The notes: a model not told the origin generated them from the sequence alone. A stretch of 64,000 nucleotides of DNA from Lachnoanaerobaculum gingivalis (GCF_003862475.1 NZ_RRCO01000004.1:1-64000); one strand, 5' to 3'; counted from the stretch's first letter, positions 15,733-24,418 are shown. Translations and numbers: made by a program.

Positions 15733-17530
15733 GTTTATAAAAAGAATCAAAGAATATACAGGGGAACTTAAGTTTAAGCTGTATTCCGCTTTCGGAATCA
15801 TGCTTGTACTTATTGCCCTGTCTACGGCAACGGCGGTGCTTTTGGCAGTTAAGCAGGTTATAATAGTGCAGGTGGGGCAAAGCCGTATAGATGTGCTTAA
15901 ACAGATATCCGAAAGATCCAATATAATAAAAAACAACCTTATCACAGTAATTAATTTGTATAAGTATAATACAGATTTGGTCCGGTATTTATCACAGACG
16001 GAGGCGGGAAATGTTCAAAAAAATGTTTTCGAGCTTGATGAAAAGAGAAAGAATTTTGATGTTGTTTTTAAAGATATAGGCTTTGAATACGATATAGTTA
16101 TTCAGGGAGAAAACGGTTTTGTCTACTCGTCCTACAAAGAAGGAAGCTATGATTTTGAGAGCTTAAAAACTCAGCTGTGGTATAAAAAAAGCTATGACGA
16201 ACAGGGAGATATGAGCTTTGTAAGCTATAAGAACGGCTTTATTCGTGAAAAGGAGAAAGCAACCTATGTTTTTGGAGGTTTCTCAAAGATAAAGGATGCT
16301 TCGGGTAATGTCCTTGGAACTATATTGATAAGCGTTGATGAAAATGTTCTTGAAAGTTTGTATGCAGGCTTTGAAACACAAGGCAATGTTTATATTTTTG
16401 ATAAAAAAGGAAATGTCGTATCATCGAGGGATAAAAGTATACTTGGGAAAAATATGATAGGAGCCGAAAATTTTCGCAAGCTGTACGGAAACGGAAGCTC
16501 CCATATAATAAAAAAACTGGGGAAATACTATTTTCTGTCAAATTGCTACGACTCTCAGACGGGCTGGACGATAGTCGAGGAGATACCCTGTGAAATAATG
16601 TTTTCGGTCTTGATAAATATGACCGGATATCTGGCTGTATCAATGGTGGTTTTTTTATTTACAGCCGCCTTTATTTCATATAGACAGGCAAAGAGTATAA
16701 GTGAACCTATAGCGAGCCTTTGTCAATCAATGAAAAGAGTAAGCAGCGGTGAGTTTATATGTGTTCAGGAAGAGAATGCCTGTAATGAGGTGCTTGCTCT
16801 GGGAAAAAGTTTTAACTCTATGTCCGGGAAAATCAAAGAGTTGCTGGAAGATATAAGAAATAACGAAAAAGAAAAACGAAAATCGGAGATGGACTTTTTA
16901 AGAGCCCAGATAAATCCCCATTTTTTGTATAACACCTTATTTTCCATTCAGTGTATGGCGGAGCTTAACAAAAATGAGCAGGCGGTGAAGATGATAAAAG
17001 CCTTCATAGCTTTACTTAGAAAAACCTTATCTACAGACAGGGATTTGATTCCTTTAAGAGAAGAACTTGAAAATACAAAAAGTTATTTAGAGCTTGAAAG
17101 AATAAGGTATTCCAATATTATGGATTATGAAATCGAGGTAAGTACAGAGCTTGAATCCTGTCAGGTTCCGGCGCTGATTTTGCAGCCTATAGTTGAAAAT
17201 GCGATTTTTCATGGCTTGGAAGCCAAGGATTCAGGAGGACTCATAGTATTAGAGGTTCTTAAGGACGGAGAAGATTTACTTATAAATATAAGTGATGACG
17301 GCAAGGGTATGAACATCCGGCGTCTAAAAGAGGTTAGAGCACGTATTAACCTTGATGAGGATGAAGCAAGGAAATCCATAGGCCTCGTAAATGTATCCGG
17401 TCGTATAAAAATAAACTTCGGAAAAGAATACGGATTGACAATAGACAGTGAAGAAAACATAGGAACCTGTGTCAGCGTGAGGTTGCCTATAATCAAAGGG
17501 ACGGAATATGAAGATACTTATAGCGGATGA
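15722..17530 (+). CDS. LytS/YesM-type sensor histidine kinase
   Basis: A 602-residue membrane kinase. Membrane helices lie near residues 20-42 and 297-317, and the loop between them is an extracytoplasmic cache-like sensor. A HAMP-like segment follows, then a His_kinase domain with the phospho-acceptor INPHFLYNTL (about 397-406) and an ATPase domain with PIVENAIFHG and DDGKGM. It overlaps the sulfatase gene at its start and the response regulator gene at its end (23 nt), so all three should be made together. The ligand is unknown, and a sulfur compound is a guess from context. Confidence 0.88.
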   Translation: MASRFIKRIKEYTGELKFKLYSAFGIMLVLIALSTATAVLLAVKQVIIVQVGQSRIDVLKQISERSNIIKNNLITVINLYKYNTDLVRYLSQTEAGNVQKNVFELDEKRKNFDVVFKDIGFEYDIVIQGENGFVYSSYKEGSYDFESLKTQLWYKKSYDEQGDMSFVSYKNGFIREKEKATYVFGGFSKIKDASGNVLGTILISVDENVLESLYAGFETQGNVYIFDKKGNVVSSRDKSILGKNMIGAENFRKLYGNGSSHIIKKLGKYYFLSNCYDSQTGWTIVEEIPCEIMFSVLINMTGYLAVSMVVFLFTAAFISYRQAKSISEPIASLCQSMKRVSSGEFICVQEENACNEVLALGKSFNSMSGKIKELLEDIRNNEKEKRKSEMDFLRAQINPHFLYNTLFSIQCMAELNKNEQAVKMIKAFIALLRKTLSTDRDLIPLREELENTKSYLELERIRYSNIMDYEIEVSTELESCQVPALILQPIVENAIFHGLEAKDSGGLIVLEVLKDGEDLLINISDDGKGMNIRRLKEVRARINLDEDEARKSIGLVNVSGRIKINFGKEYGLTIDSEENIGTCVSVRLPIIKGTEYEDTYSG

Positions 17531-19010
17531 TGAAAGGATGATATGCGAGTGGCTGGAATATTGCATAGCGGACAGACAGGATTTTCGTTCAGTCGGAACT
17601 GCTTATAATGGAGAGCAGGCATTGACTCTTTTTTATGAGACAAAGCCGGATATTGTGTTTACAGACATAAAGATGCCGGTGAAAAACGGAATAGAGCTGC
17701 TAAAAGAAATCAAAAAGGTTTCGCCTTCAATCCTTGTAATTATCCTGACAGCTTTTGCGGAGTTCGACCTTGCAAGAGAGGCAATGCGCTACGGTGCGGA
17801 TGATTATTTGCTGAAAACCGAGATGAGTAAGGAGAGCCTGGAGCAGATACTTGACAGGGCTAAGGAAAAGCTTGGAAATGGTACAAAAGAGGAAGTAGGA
17901 GACAGCGGTGGAAGAAGATATGCCTTTATCAGAGATGTTCTTAAAAACACTGTGCTCAGTGAAAGTAATATACAAAGAATGAAGGATGAGGGAATACGCT
18001 GGAGAGACGATGGGCTTTTTGCTGTGGCTTTATGGAAGAAGGATGTAAAAGAAGGCTTTAGTCTGCCTGATGTTGATTTTGTCCATCATCTGGTAGAATT
18101 TGAGTATAATAACCTTATATATATGCTTTTGGGTAATCTTTCAAGGGGAATGAGTGAAGGGAAAAAAGAAAAACTTATATATGAGTATGCCGGAAGGCTC
18201 AGTGAAGAAAACTCCTGTATGGTGGGAGTAAGCACTGCAATAGATAGGCTTGTTAATCTTACCGATACTGTAACAGAGGCGGTATATTCCTTGGGTTTTG
18301 GGTATTATAAAGAAAAAATAAAGGTATATACACCGGGAAAGTCCGCAAAAGAGATAAGAGAGCTTATAGAAAAAAATAAGAGTGGATTCAGACAGAAAAT
18401 AAGACAACTCTATACGCTTTCAAGAAGAGAATTTAAAAAAAGCCTTGAAGCGGAAATGGAAGAGGCGGCAAGGGGAAGTGAATATACACTGCACGAATTT
18501 TCATCTTTCTGTTGCCAAGCCGTCGAGATGGCATATATGAGGTTTGCGGGCAATGACCTTAAGCTTGTACACTGTATGCTTCAGGATGAGCAGTGTAAGA
18601 TTAATAATACAAACAGCTTTTCCGAGGTGCAAAAAATTGTCAATAATTTTGTAAACTATATTTATGACGAGCTTGATTATGACAAAAGGAAATTTTCCAA
18701 AGGCGTGGAGCAGGCTGTAGAATATATAAAAACGCATTATTCAAAGGCAATAAGCTTAGACGAGGTGGCAAAGAGCGCGAACCTGAATCCCGAATATCTG
18801 TCAAGAGTATTTAGAGAGGAAACAGGTAGTAATTACAGTACTTATTTAACGGATATACGCTTGAAGCAGGCGGCGTATCTGCTTTCAAATACTCCGCTGA
18901 GAGTACAAAAAATTGCCGAAGAAGTAGGATACCCCAATGTGAGCTATTTTTCCACTATTTTTAAAAAGAAGTACGGAGTTAATCCTTACGAGTTCAGAAG
19001 AAGAGAATAA
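17508..19010 (+). CDS. YesN-type response regulator, AraC family output
   Basis: A 500-residue response regulator. The receiver domain (1-120) has the acidic pair ADDE, phospho-acceptor Asp in VFTDIKMP (about 54) and a Lys near 105. A long middle region (about 130-390) of unknown structure follows. The C-terminal 100 residues hold two AraC-type helix-turn-helix motifs (AISLDEVAKSANLNPEYLSR and VQKIAEEVGYPNVSYFSTIF). It pairs with the overlapping kinase and most likely controls the transport operon that begins 145 nt downstream. Confidence 0.9.
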   Translation: MKILIADDERMICEWLEYCIADRQDFRSVGTAYNGEQALTLFYETKPDIVFTDIKMPVKNGIELLKEIKKVSPSILVIILTAFAEFDLAREAMRYGADDYLLKTEMSKESLEQILDRAKEKLGNGTKEEVGDSGGRRYAFIRDVLKNTVLSESNIQRMKDEGIRWRDDGLFAVALWKKDVKEGFSLPDVDFVHHLVEFEYNNLIYMLLGNLSRGMSEGKKEKLIYEYAGRLSEENSCMVGVSTAIDRLVNLTDTVTEAVYSLGFGYYKEKIKVYTPGKSAKEIRELIEKNKSGFRQKIRQLYTLSRREFKKSLEAEMEEAARGSEYTLHEFSSFCCQAVEMAYMRFAGNDLKLVHCMLQDEQCKINNTNSFSEVQKIVNNFVNYIYDELDYDKRKFSKGVEQAVEYIKTHYSKAISLDEVAKSANLNPEYLSRVFREETGSNYSTYLTDIRLKQAAYLLSNTPLRVQKIAEEVGYPNVSYFSTIFKKKYGVNPYEFRRRE

Positions 19011-19025
19011 AATCAAAAAACAAAA

Positions 19026-19056
19026 GGAAAGTAAAAAAAACAATACTTTCCTTTTT
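19026..19056 (+). terminator. Terminator after the two-component genes
   Basis: GGAAAGTA (19026-19033) pairs with TACTTTCC (19044-19051), followed by five Ts. It separates the sulfatase/sensor operon from the transport operon. Confidence 0.75.
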
Positions 19057-19123
19057 GATTTGAGAAAATGAGAAAAAAAAGTAAAAAAAACAAAAAGTAT
19101 AAGTAGGGTTGATAACATATAAT
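19028..19123 (+). promoter_or_regulatory. Transport operon control region with a 16-bp direct repeat
   Basis: The 16-base sequence AAAGTAAAAAAAACAA occurs twice, at 19028-19043 and 19078-19093, exactly 50 bp apart. A perfect TATAAT lies at 19118-19123 with no recognisable -35 element 17 bp upstream. A -10 without a -35 plus a direct repeat is what one expects of a promoter that needs an AraC-type activator, here plausibly the response regulator encoded upstream. The runs of A make chance repeats more likely, so this is tentative. Confidence 0.35.
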
Positions 19124-19154
19124 AAAATAAAAAGGACTTGGGAGGATCTTAAAA

Positions 19155-20240
19155 ATGAAGAAAAATAAGTTTTTAGCAATGATGTTGGCAGTGGGAATGG
19201 CAGTTTCTTTAATTGCTTGCGGTAACAGCGGAAGTTCCGAAAGCAAGGCGGAAGGTGAGACAAAAAAGATGGAGCAGAGTGAGGCTGAAAATACGGGTGA
19301 TTTGCCGGTGCTCAGAGTGGCGACAATGCCTTTCATAACAAGCTTACCTACGGAATACATCATTAAGAACGGTTTGGATGTTAAGGCGGGCTTTAAGATA
19401 GAGCCTACAATGTTTGCAACCGGGGCGCCTATGAATGAAGCTTTGGCTGCTAATCTGTGGGATGTGGGAGCAATGGGAGCTGCATCCATAACAGGAGTGG
19501 CAAACTATGATATGATGATTATAGGTGAGGTTTTGGAGTCTACAGACGGTCTTGGAGTATTTGTAAAGCCCGATTCACCTATTGCACAGGCAAAGGGAGC
19601 TAATCCGTCCTTCCCTAATGTACTCGGAAGTGCGGAAACGGTAAAAGGAAAGACAATTTTACTTCCGATAGGTACAGCGCAGCATTTTACAACTCTTAAG
19701 TGGCTTGAGAAGTTGGGACTGAGTATGACTGATGTAAATATAGTAAATATGGATACCGTTCAGGCTTATCAGGCACTATTGGCGAATCAGTGCGATATAG
19801 TTGCCCTTAATGTACCTACATTTTTTGATGCACAAAAAGACGGCATGGTTCAGGTAGGAAATCTTGCGGATCTTGGAACAAGATATGTGGATATGGTTGT
19901 TGCAAACCGCAAAGCTGTTGAAGGAAAGAAAGAGATTGTTGCAAAGTATATGGATTGCATCATGGAAGCTTGTGAAGCTTTGAATGCCGATAAGGAAATG
20001 GCGGCTGATTTACTGGTTGAGTACTTAAAGGAAGCGGGAACGGAAACAAGCAGAGAAAGCTGTGTAAGTGACCTCGGACGTGTGAATTTTATTACAAGAG
20101 AGGATTGGAAGGACAGAGATCTTGGAAAATTTGCAAGAGAGCTGGGCGAATTTTATGTAGGATTGGGACAGCAGGAGCCAAGTTTAATGGAAAAATTTGA
20201 TAAAAATATAGACGATGAATTTATAAAGCAGAATAAATAA
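19155..20240 (+). CDS. NitT/TauT-family substrate-binding lipoprotein
   Basis: A 361-residue extracellular binding protein. The signal peptide ends in the lipobox LIAC (Cys about 22), so it is anchored to the outer face of the membrane by lipid. The mature part has the NMT1/SsuA-like fold, starting at LRVATMPFITSLP with later motifs such as NEALAANLWDVGAMGAAS. This family binds nitrate, taurine, alkyl sulfonates, thiamine precursors and related compounds. The sulfatase upstream favours a sulfur compound. A GGGAGG ribosome site lies 9 nt before the ATG. Confidence 0.85.
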   Translation: MKKNKFLAMMLAVGMAVSLIACGNSGSSESKAEGETKKMEQSEAENTGDLPVLRVATMPFITSLPTEYIIKNGLDVKAGFKIEPTMFATGAPMNEALAANLWDVGAMGAASITGVANYDMMIIGEVLESTDGLGVFVKPDSPIAQAKGANPSFPNVLGSAETVKGKTILLPIGTAQHFTTLKWLEKLGLSMTDVNIVNMDTVQAYQALLANQCDIVALNVPTFFDAQKDGMVQVGNLADLGTRYVDMVVANRKAVEGKKEIVAKYMDCIMEACEALNADKEMAADLLVEYLKEAGTETSRESCVSDLGRVNFITREDWKDRDLGKFARELGEFYVGLGQQEPSLMEKFDKNIDDEFIKQNK

Positions 20241-20255
20241 AAAAGGAAGTTACCG

Positions 20256-21041
20256 ATGAAAGGATTTTTTGAAAAAAATAAATACAGGCTTATTTCCCTT
20301 TGTTCTGTGGCAGGTGTTTTGCTTATATGGGAGCTTGTAACAGATGTGTTTCATCTTATTTCGCCTATGATGCTGCCGGCACCGGGAAAGGTGCTCGAAA
20401 CCTTTATATACAAGCTTACAGGCGGAGTAAATCCTGACGGAGGGAGCCTTTTACAGCATATTGTATCAAGTATGAAAATTTCCCTGGGTGGATATTTTGT
20501 GGGAGTTTTAATAGGAGTGCCTTTAGGTATATCTATGGCATGGAGTCGGAAGTTCGAGCTTTTTGCAAAGCCTCTGTTCGATGTCATAAGACCTATACCG
20601 GCGCTTGCATGGATACCGTTAATGATTTTATGGCTTGGTATAGGCTATGAATCGAAGGTGGGAATAATATTTTTCGCGGCATTTATAAGTGCTACGATAA
20701 ATTCCTATGCAGGAATCAAGCAAACGAACAAGGTTCATTTGTGGGTTGCAAAAACTTTCGGTGCAAGCAACAGACAGCTTTTGTTTAAGGTTGCTATACC
20801 GACCGCAATGCCCATGATTTTTACCGGACTTAGGTTGGCGCTGGGTTCTTCATGGGTTGCGCTTGTAGCAGCTGAGCTTCTTGCGGCTACAAAAGGACTT
20901 GGATACATGATACAGGTATCAAGAATGCTAGGTCGTCCGGATGTGATAATTGTAGGAATGGTGACTATAGGCATAATAGGTTACTTATTGTCGAGTATAC
21001 TTGAGAAATTACAGAAAAAATTTGTGAGGAGGACAAAATAA
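20256..21041 (+). CDS. ABC transporter permease, SsuC/TauC type (first)
   Basis: A 261-residue inner membrane protein with about six membrane helices. The cytoplasmic loop that docks to the ATPase is visible as the EAA-like motif around KTFGASNRQLLFKVAIPTAMP (about 166-186). It is paired with a second, different permease 1 nt downstream, so the channel is probably a heterodimer. Confidence 0.87.
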   Translation: MKGFFEKNKYRLISLCSVAGVLLIWELVTDVFHLISPMMLPAPGKVLETFIYKLTGGVNPDGGSLLQHIVSSMKISLGGYFVGVLIGVPLGISMAWSRKFELFAKPLFDVIRPIPALAWIPLMILWLGIGYESKVGIIFFAAFISATINSYAGIKQTNKVHLWVAKTFGASNRQLLFKVAIPTAMPMIFTGLRLALGSSWVALVAAELLAATKGLGYMIQVSRMLGRPDVIIVGMVTIGIIGYLLSSILEKLQKKFVRRTK

Positions 21042-21042
21042 T

Positions 21043-21831
21043 ATGAGCTTAAAAAAGTTTGTAGACAAGAATATTTCCGTAATAATGACTGTTCTTGCCT
21101 TTGCTTCCTTACTTATTGTGTGGGAACTGGTTTCAAGGTTTACAAAAGCGGGACTGTTTTTGCCGCCCGCTTCCCTGATATTGGAGAAATTTATACTGAG
21201 CTTTAAAGAACCTATAGGAAAGTATACCATGCTTACCCATATAGGGGTGAGCCTTTACAGAGTGGGTGTAGCTTTCGGGCTTTCAACCGTATTCGGTATA
21301 GCTTTAGGTGTATCGATGGGATATTCTAAGCTTGCCGAAGCTATACTTAAGCCCATATTTGAATTTATAAGACCAATACCTCCGCTTGCATGGATACCTA
21401 TGTCTATATTGTGGTTCGGGCTTGGAGATAAAAGTAAGTTTTTCATTATATTTTTAGGCTGTTTTTGCTTTATAACGGTAAATACTTATGAAGGAACAAA
21501 AAACGTGGATAAGACTCTTATAGGAGCAGCAAGGATGCTTGGAGCTTCGGAAAGACAGGTGTTTTTTGATATAGTTTTACCGTCATCCGTACCCTATATA
21601 TTTGCAGGTCTGCAAATAGCGGTAACTGCAGGATGGTCCGCCGTTGTAGGTGCGGAAATGGTACATTCAAATGAAGGAGTAGGCTGGCTCATAGTAATGG
21701 GAATGACCTACGGAAAAACGGTGCAAATAATGGTCGGAATGCTTGCGATAGGCTTGGTGGGCTTTGTTTTGGCAACCGGAATGGCAAAGCTTGAAAGGAG
21801 ATTATGCGCATGGAACAATCAGGGAATGTAA
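21043..21831 (+). CDS. ABC transporter permease, SsuC/TauC type (second)
   Basis: A 262-residue membrane protein with the same layout as its neighbour and an EAA-like loop at ARMLGASERQVFFDIVLPSSVP (about 165-186). Sequence identity to the first permease is clear but far from complete, which points to an old duplication. Its end overlaps the first ATPase gene by 28 nt. Confidence 0.87.
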   Translation: MSLKKFVDKNISVIMTVLAFASLLIVWELVSRFTKAGLFLPPASLILEKFILSFKEPIGKYTMLTHIGVSLYRVGVAFGLSTVFGIALGVSMGYSKLAEAILKPIFEFIRPIPPLAWIPMSILWFGLGDKSKFFIIFLGCFCFITVNTYEGTKNVDKTLIGAARMLGASERQVFFDIVLPSSVPYIFAGLQIAVTAGWSAVVGAEMVHSNEGVGWLIVMGMTYGKTVQIMVGMLAIGLVGFVLATGMAKLERRLCAWNNQGM

Positions 21832-22586
21832 AAACCATACTTGAATGCAGGAATGTATCTAAGGAGTTTGATGCCTATGACAAGAGCGGCAAGACCGAGG
21901 TTTTGCGGGATATAAGTTTTTCGGTTAAGGAAAATGAATTTCTGGTGCTTTTCGGACCGGGACAATGCGGAAAGACTACTCTTATAAATGTACTTGCAGG
22001 ACTTGAAACTGCAACGAGCGGAGAGGTTATAGAAAACGGCAAAAAGGTAACAAAACCGGCACCCGAAAGAGGGGTGGTTTATCAAAAAACAGCCCTGTTT
22101 CCTTGGCTTAGTGTAATGGGAAATGTAGAGTTCGGTCCAAGAGTGAGAGGGCAGGACAAAAAAACGAGGCGTGAAACGGCAAAGCATTACATAGACCTTG
22201 TAGGCTTGAGCGGTTTTGAAAAAAGCTACCCTTCGCAGCTTTCCGGAGGTATGAGACAACGTGTCGGTATTGCAAGAGCCTATTGCAATCAGCCGGAGAT
22301 TATGCTGATGGATGAACCCTTCGGACATTTGGATGCACAGACAAGGTATATGATGGAAGAAGAGCTGCAGAGAATATGGCAAAGTGAAAAGAGAACCGTT
22401 ATCTTTGTAACCAACAACATAGAAGAGGCTCTATTTCTGGCAGACAGAATAATACTTTTAACAAACTGTCCGTCGGGCATAAAAAAGGAGTATATTATTG
22501 ATATGCCTCATCCAAGAAGCTATGTAGATCCGAAGTTTTTGAGCTACAGACAGGAAATAACTGAGAATATGGATAAATCATTGTAA
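21804..22586 (+). CDS. ABC transporter ATPase (first, lacks the H-loop His)
   Basis: A 260-residue cytosolic ATPase of the nitrate/sulfonate importer class. Walker A is GPGQCGKTT (about 50-58), with Gln where Gly is usual. The Q-loop is YQK, the signature is the standard LSGGMRQR (about 146), and Walker B is IMLMDEPFGHLD with its catalytic Glu. The H-loop reads VTNNIEEA (about 201-208), so the His that normally contacts the gamma-phosphate is Asn. The ATG at 21804 follows AAAGGAG. Together with the second ATPase it seems to form an asymmetric dimer. Confidence 0.88.
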   Translation: MRMEQSGNVKTILECRNVSKEFDAYDKSGKTEVLRDISFSVKENEFLVLFGPGQCGKTTLINVLAGLETATSGEVIENGKKVTKPAPERGVVYQKTALFPWLSVMGNVEFGPRVRGQDKKTRRETAKHYIDLVGLSGFEKSYPSQLSGGMRQRVGIARAYCNQPEIMLMDEPFGHLDAQTRYMMEEELQRIWQSEKRTVIFVTNNIEEALFLADRIILLTNCPSGIKKEYIIDMPHPRSYVDPKFLSYRQEITENMDKSL

Positions 22587-22597
22587 AGGAGAAAATT

Positions 22598-23347
22598 TTG
22601 GAAGACAATAGAAAAGACAAGGTAAAGGTGACTCATCTTACCAAGAAGTTTGATGATTTATTGGTGCTTGACGATATTTCCTTTACTGTAAAAGAGGGAG
22701 AATTTTTATGCATAGTCGGACCTACGGGTTGTGGAAAAACGACATTTTTAAACAGTTTGACAAAGCTTTATAAACCCACAAGCGGAGAAATACTTATTAA
22801 TGACGAGCCGGTGGACTTGCTTAAGCATAATATCGCCTATATATTTCAGGAATATTCAACTATGCCTTGGCTTACGGTTGAGGAGAATGTAGGCTTCGGT
22901 TTGGATATTAAAAAAATTCCAAAAAGTGAGGCGAAAGAAAAGGTAAATGAGTATTTGCAGGTAGTGGGACTGGAAAAATACAGAAAGTATTATCCGGATC
23001 AGCTTTCGGCAAGTATGCTCCAAAGAGTTGTTATAGCGAGAGCTTTTGCCACCGAGCCCGAGGTTTTGCTGATGGATGAGCCTTACGGTCAGCTTGACAT
23101 AGAGCTTAGATTCAGGCTTGAGGATGAGCTTTTGAAGCTTTGGGAAAGAAACAAGACAACGGTGATTTTTATAACACATAATATAGAAGAGGCGGTTTAT
23201 CTCGGTGAACGTATACTGGTGTTAACAAATAAGCCTACCGGTATAAAAAAAGAGATATACAATAATATCCAAAGACCGAGAAACATTGCAGCCAAGGATT
23301 TTGTGGATTTGAGAAATGAAGTTACGGACTTGATAAAGTGGTGGTAG
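22598..23347 (+). CDS. ABC transporter ATPase (second, degenerate signature)
   Basis: A 249-residue ATPase with a standard Walker A (GPTGCGKTT, about 41-49), Q-loop (FQE), Walker B (VLLMDEPYGQLD) and H-loop His (ITHNIEEA, about 192). The ABC signature is altered to LSASMLQR (about 136) instead of LSGGMRQR. The changes complement those of the first ATPase, so one nucleotide site of the dimer should be intact and the other weakened. Translation begins at TTG, 8 nt after AAAGGAG. Confidence 0.88.
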   Translation: MEDNRKDKVKVTHLTKKFDDLLVLDDISFTVKEGEFLCIVGPTGCGKTTFLNSLTKLYKPTSGEILINDEPVDLLKHNIAYIFQEYSTMPWLTVEENVGFGLDIKKIPKSEAKEKVNEYLQVVGLEKYRKYYPDQLSASMLQRVVIARAFATEPEVLLMDEPYGQLDIELRFRLEDELLKLWERNKTTVIFITHNIEEAVYLGERILVLTNKPTGIKKEIYNNIQRPRNIAAKDFVDLRNEVTDLIKWW

Positions 23348-23353
23348 AAGAAA

Positions 23354-23376
23354 TAGTGAGACTCACTAAGTTTTTT
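23354..23376 (+). terminator. Probable terminator of the transport operon
   Basis: A short dyad TAGTG/CACTA lies ahead of a run of six Ts. Farther on, a perfect 10-bp inverted repeat GGAGTGTATG/CATACACTCC at 23433-23465 lies between the convergent operons and may stop transcription from the minus-strand Rrf2 gene. Confidence 0.55.
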
Positions 23377-23488
23377 GGTAATTTTGATTGAGAACAAGGA
23401 AGAGAGTAATACTAAATAGTTTATTTTAAATAGGAGTGTATGGCTAATTATGAGTCATACACTCCATAAAATTAAAGCTTGTTTTGTA

Positions 23489-23908
23489 TTAAATCACAAA
23501 GTCATTTCCGGGATCTTCTACTATCAGATCGGCAATGGAAATGTTATCAAAATAATCATTTATCATTTTTGAGAGTTTACTCCACATATCAATAGTGCGG
23601 TATTCGCTTGTGCGATACATGCTTTCAGTATCTTCATCATCAATCATTATATTTTCTTCTGCAATTCTAAGTACCTCACCAACAGTGATATCACTTGGAT
23701 GTCCTGTTAGTTTGTAGCCGCCGCCTTTACCGCGCAGTCCTACAACAAGCTTATGCTTTACAAGAAGTTTTATTATACTTTCCAGGTACTTTTCTGAAAT
23801 GTCCTGTCTTTTGGCAATGTCACGTAATGGTATAAAGTCATCGGATTTATTTTCTGTCAAATCAATCATAACAAGAAGTGAATATCGCCCTTTTGTTGAA
23901 ATTTTCAT
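23489..23908 (-). CDS. Rrf2-family transcriptional regulator (CymR-like, no Cys)
   Basis: A 139-residue winged-helix regulator. The helix-turn-helix IPLRDIAKRQDISEKYLESIIKLL (about 26-49) and the wing VGLRGKGGGYKL are typical. IscR and NsrR use three Cys in the effector region to hold an iron-sulfur cluster, but this protein has no Cys at all. That fits the cluster-free CymR branch, which senses cysteine status in Bacillus and Staphylococcus through a partner enzyme. It sits tail to tail with the putative sulfur-compound importer. Confidence 0.82.
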   Translation of the reverse strand: MKISTKGRYSLLVMIDLTENKSDDFIPLRDIAKRQDISEKYLESIIKLLVKHKLVVGLRGKGGGYKLTGHPSDITVGEVLRIAEENIMIDDEDTESMYRTSEYRTIDMWSKLSKMINDYFDNISIADLIVEDPGNDFVI

Positions 23909-23939
23909 ATGATTTACCTACTCCTTAATTTATAATCCT

Positions 23940-23968
23940 ATTATACAGGTAGGTAATAGGTAAATCAA
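23940..23968 (-). promoter_or_regulatory. Rrf2 gene promoter with likely autoregulatory site
   Basis: Read on the minus strand, TTGATT and TATAAT are spaced by 17 bp. The spacer contains TACCTATTACCTACCTG, a tandem of TACCTA-like units. A related unit, in the form GTAGGTAAATC, follows near the start codon at about 23910-23921. This suggests that the regulator may bind its own promoter. Confidence 0.6.
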
Positions 23969-24013
23969 GCAAATAATAAGACAGAAATGAAAATAGTGAT
24001 GTAACAGTTTATA

Positions 24014-24289
24014 TTAACCTATATAAAGGTCTTTGTATTCATCTCTGTTTTTCTCAAACCATTTTACCGCATAAGAACATGTAGCCTTTATTTTTTTATT
24101 ATTTGATTTTGCATAGTTTATGACCTCAAGCATAAGTTTTGCAGCAATTCCCTGACCACGAAGAGAGTCATCAACAAATGTATGGTCTATAACTATTGTA
24201 TTATCATCCAAATTTGGGAAAGTAACCTCAGCAATCATCTTTCCTTTTTCATCATCCATATATATTCTGTTATCAGCTATATTAAACAT
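24014..24289 (-). CDS. Small GNAT-family acetyltransferase (YjdJ/NATD1-like)
   Basis: A 91-residue minimal GNAT domain. The acetyl-CoA loop is visible as DDSLRGQGIAAKLM (about 41-54), and the last strand region holds ATCSYAVKWFEKN. The length fits the short YjdJ/NATD1 group, whose substrates are mostly unknown. A GGAGGT ribosome site precedes the ATG. Confidence 0.8.
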   Translation of the reverse strand: MFNIADNRIYMDDEKGKMIAEVTFPNLDDNTIVIDHTFVDDSLRGQGIAAKLMLEVINYAKSNNKKIKATCSYAVKWFEKNRDEYKDLYIG

Positions 24290-24380
24290 AGTACCTCCAA
24301 TATTTTTATTATTTAAGTAAAGAGTAACATGTGAGAGAGAAAAGTCAAGGGATATGTAAATTAAGAGCTCTTAATTCATA

Positions 24381-24409
24381 TTGACAGCAATATGTCTTTA
24401 TGCTACTAT
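24381..24409 (+). promoter_or_regulatory. Promoter of tRNA-Thr
   Basis: A perfect TTGACA (24381-24386) and TACTAT (24404-24409) are spaced by 17 bp, ending 10 bp before the tRNA. Confidence 0.75.
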
Positions 24410-24418
24410 TACCTAGAT

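Noticed and set aside
19013-19489. 158-codon minus-strand frame over the transport promoter
   Set aside because: Antisense to the binding protein and the A-rich control region. Its Phe-rich tail comes from the A-runs.
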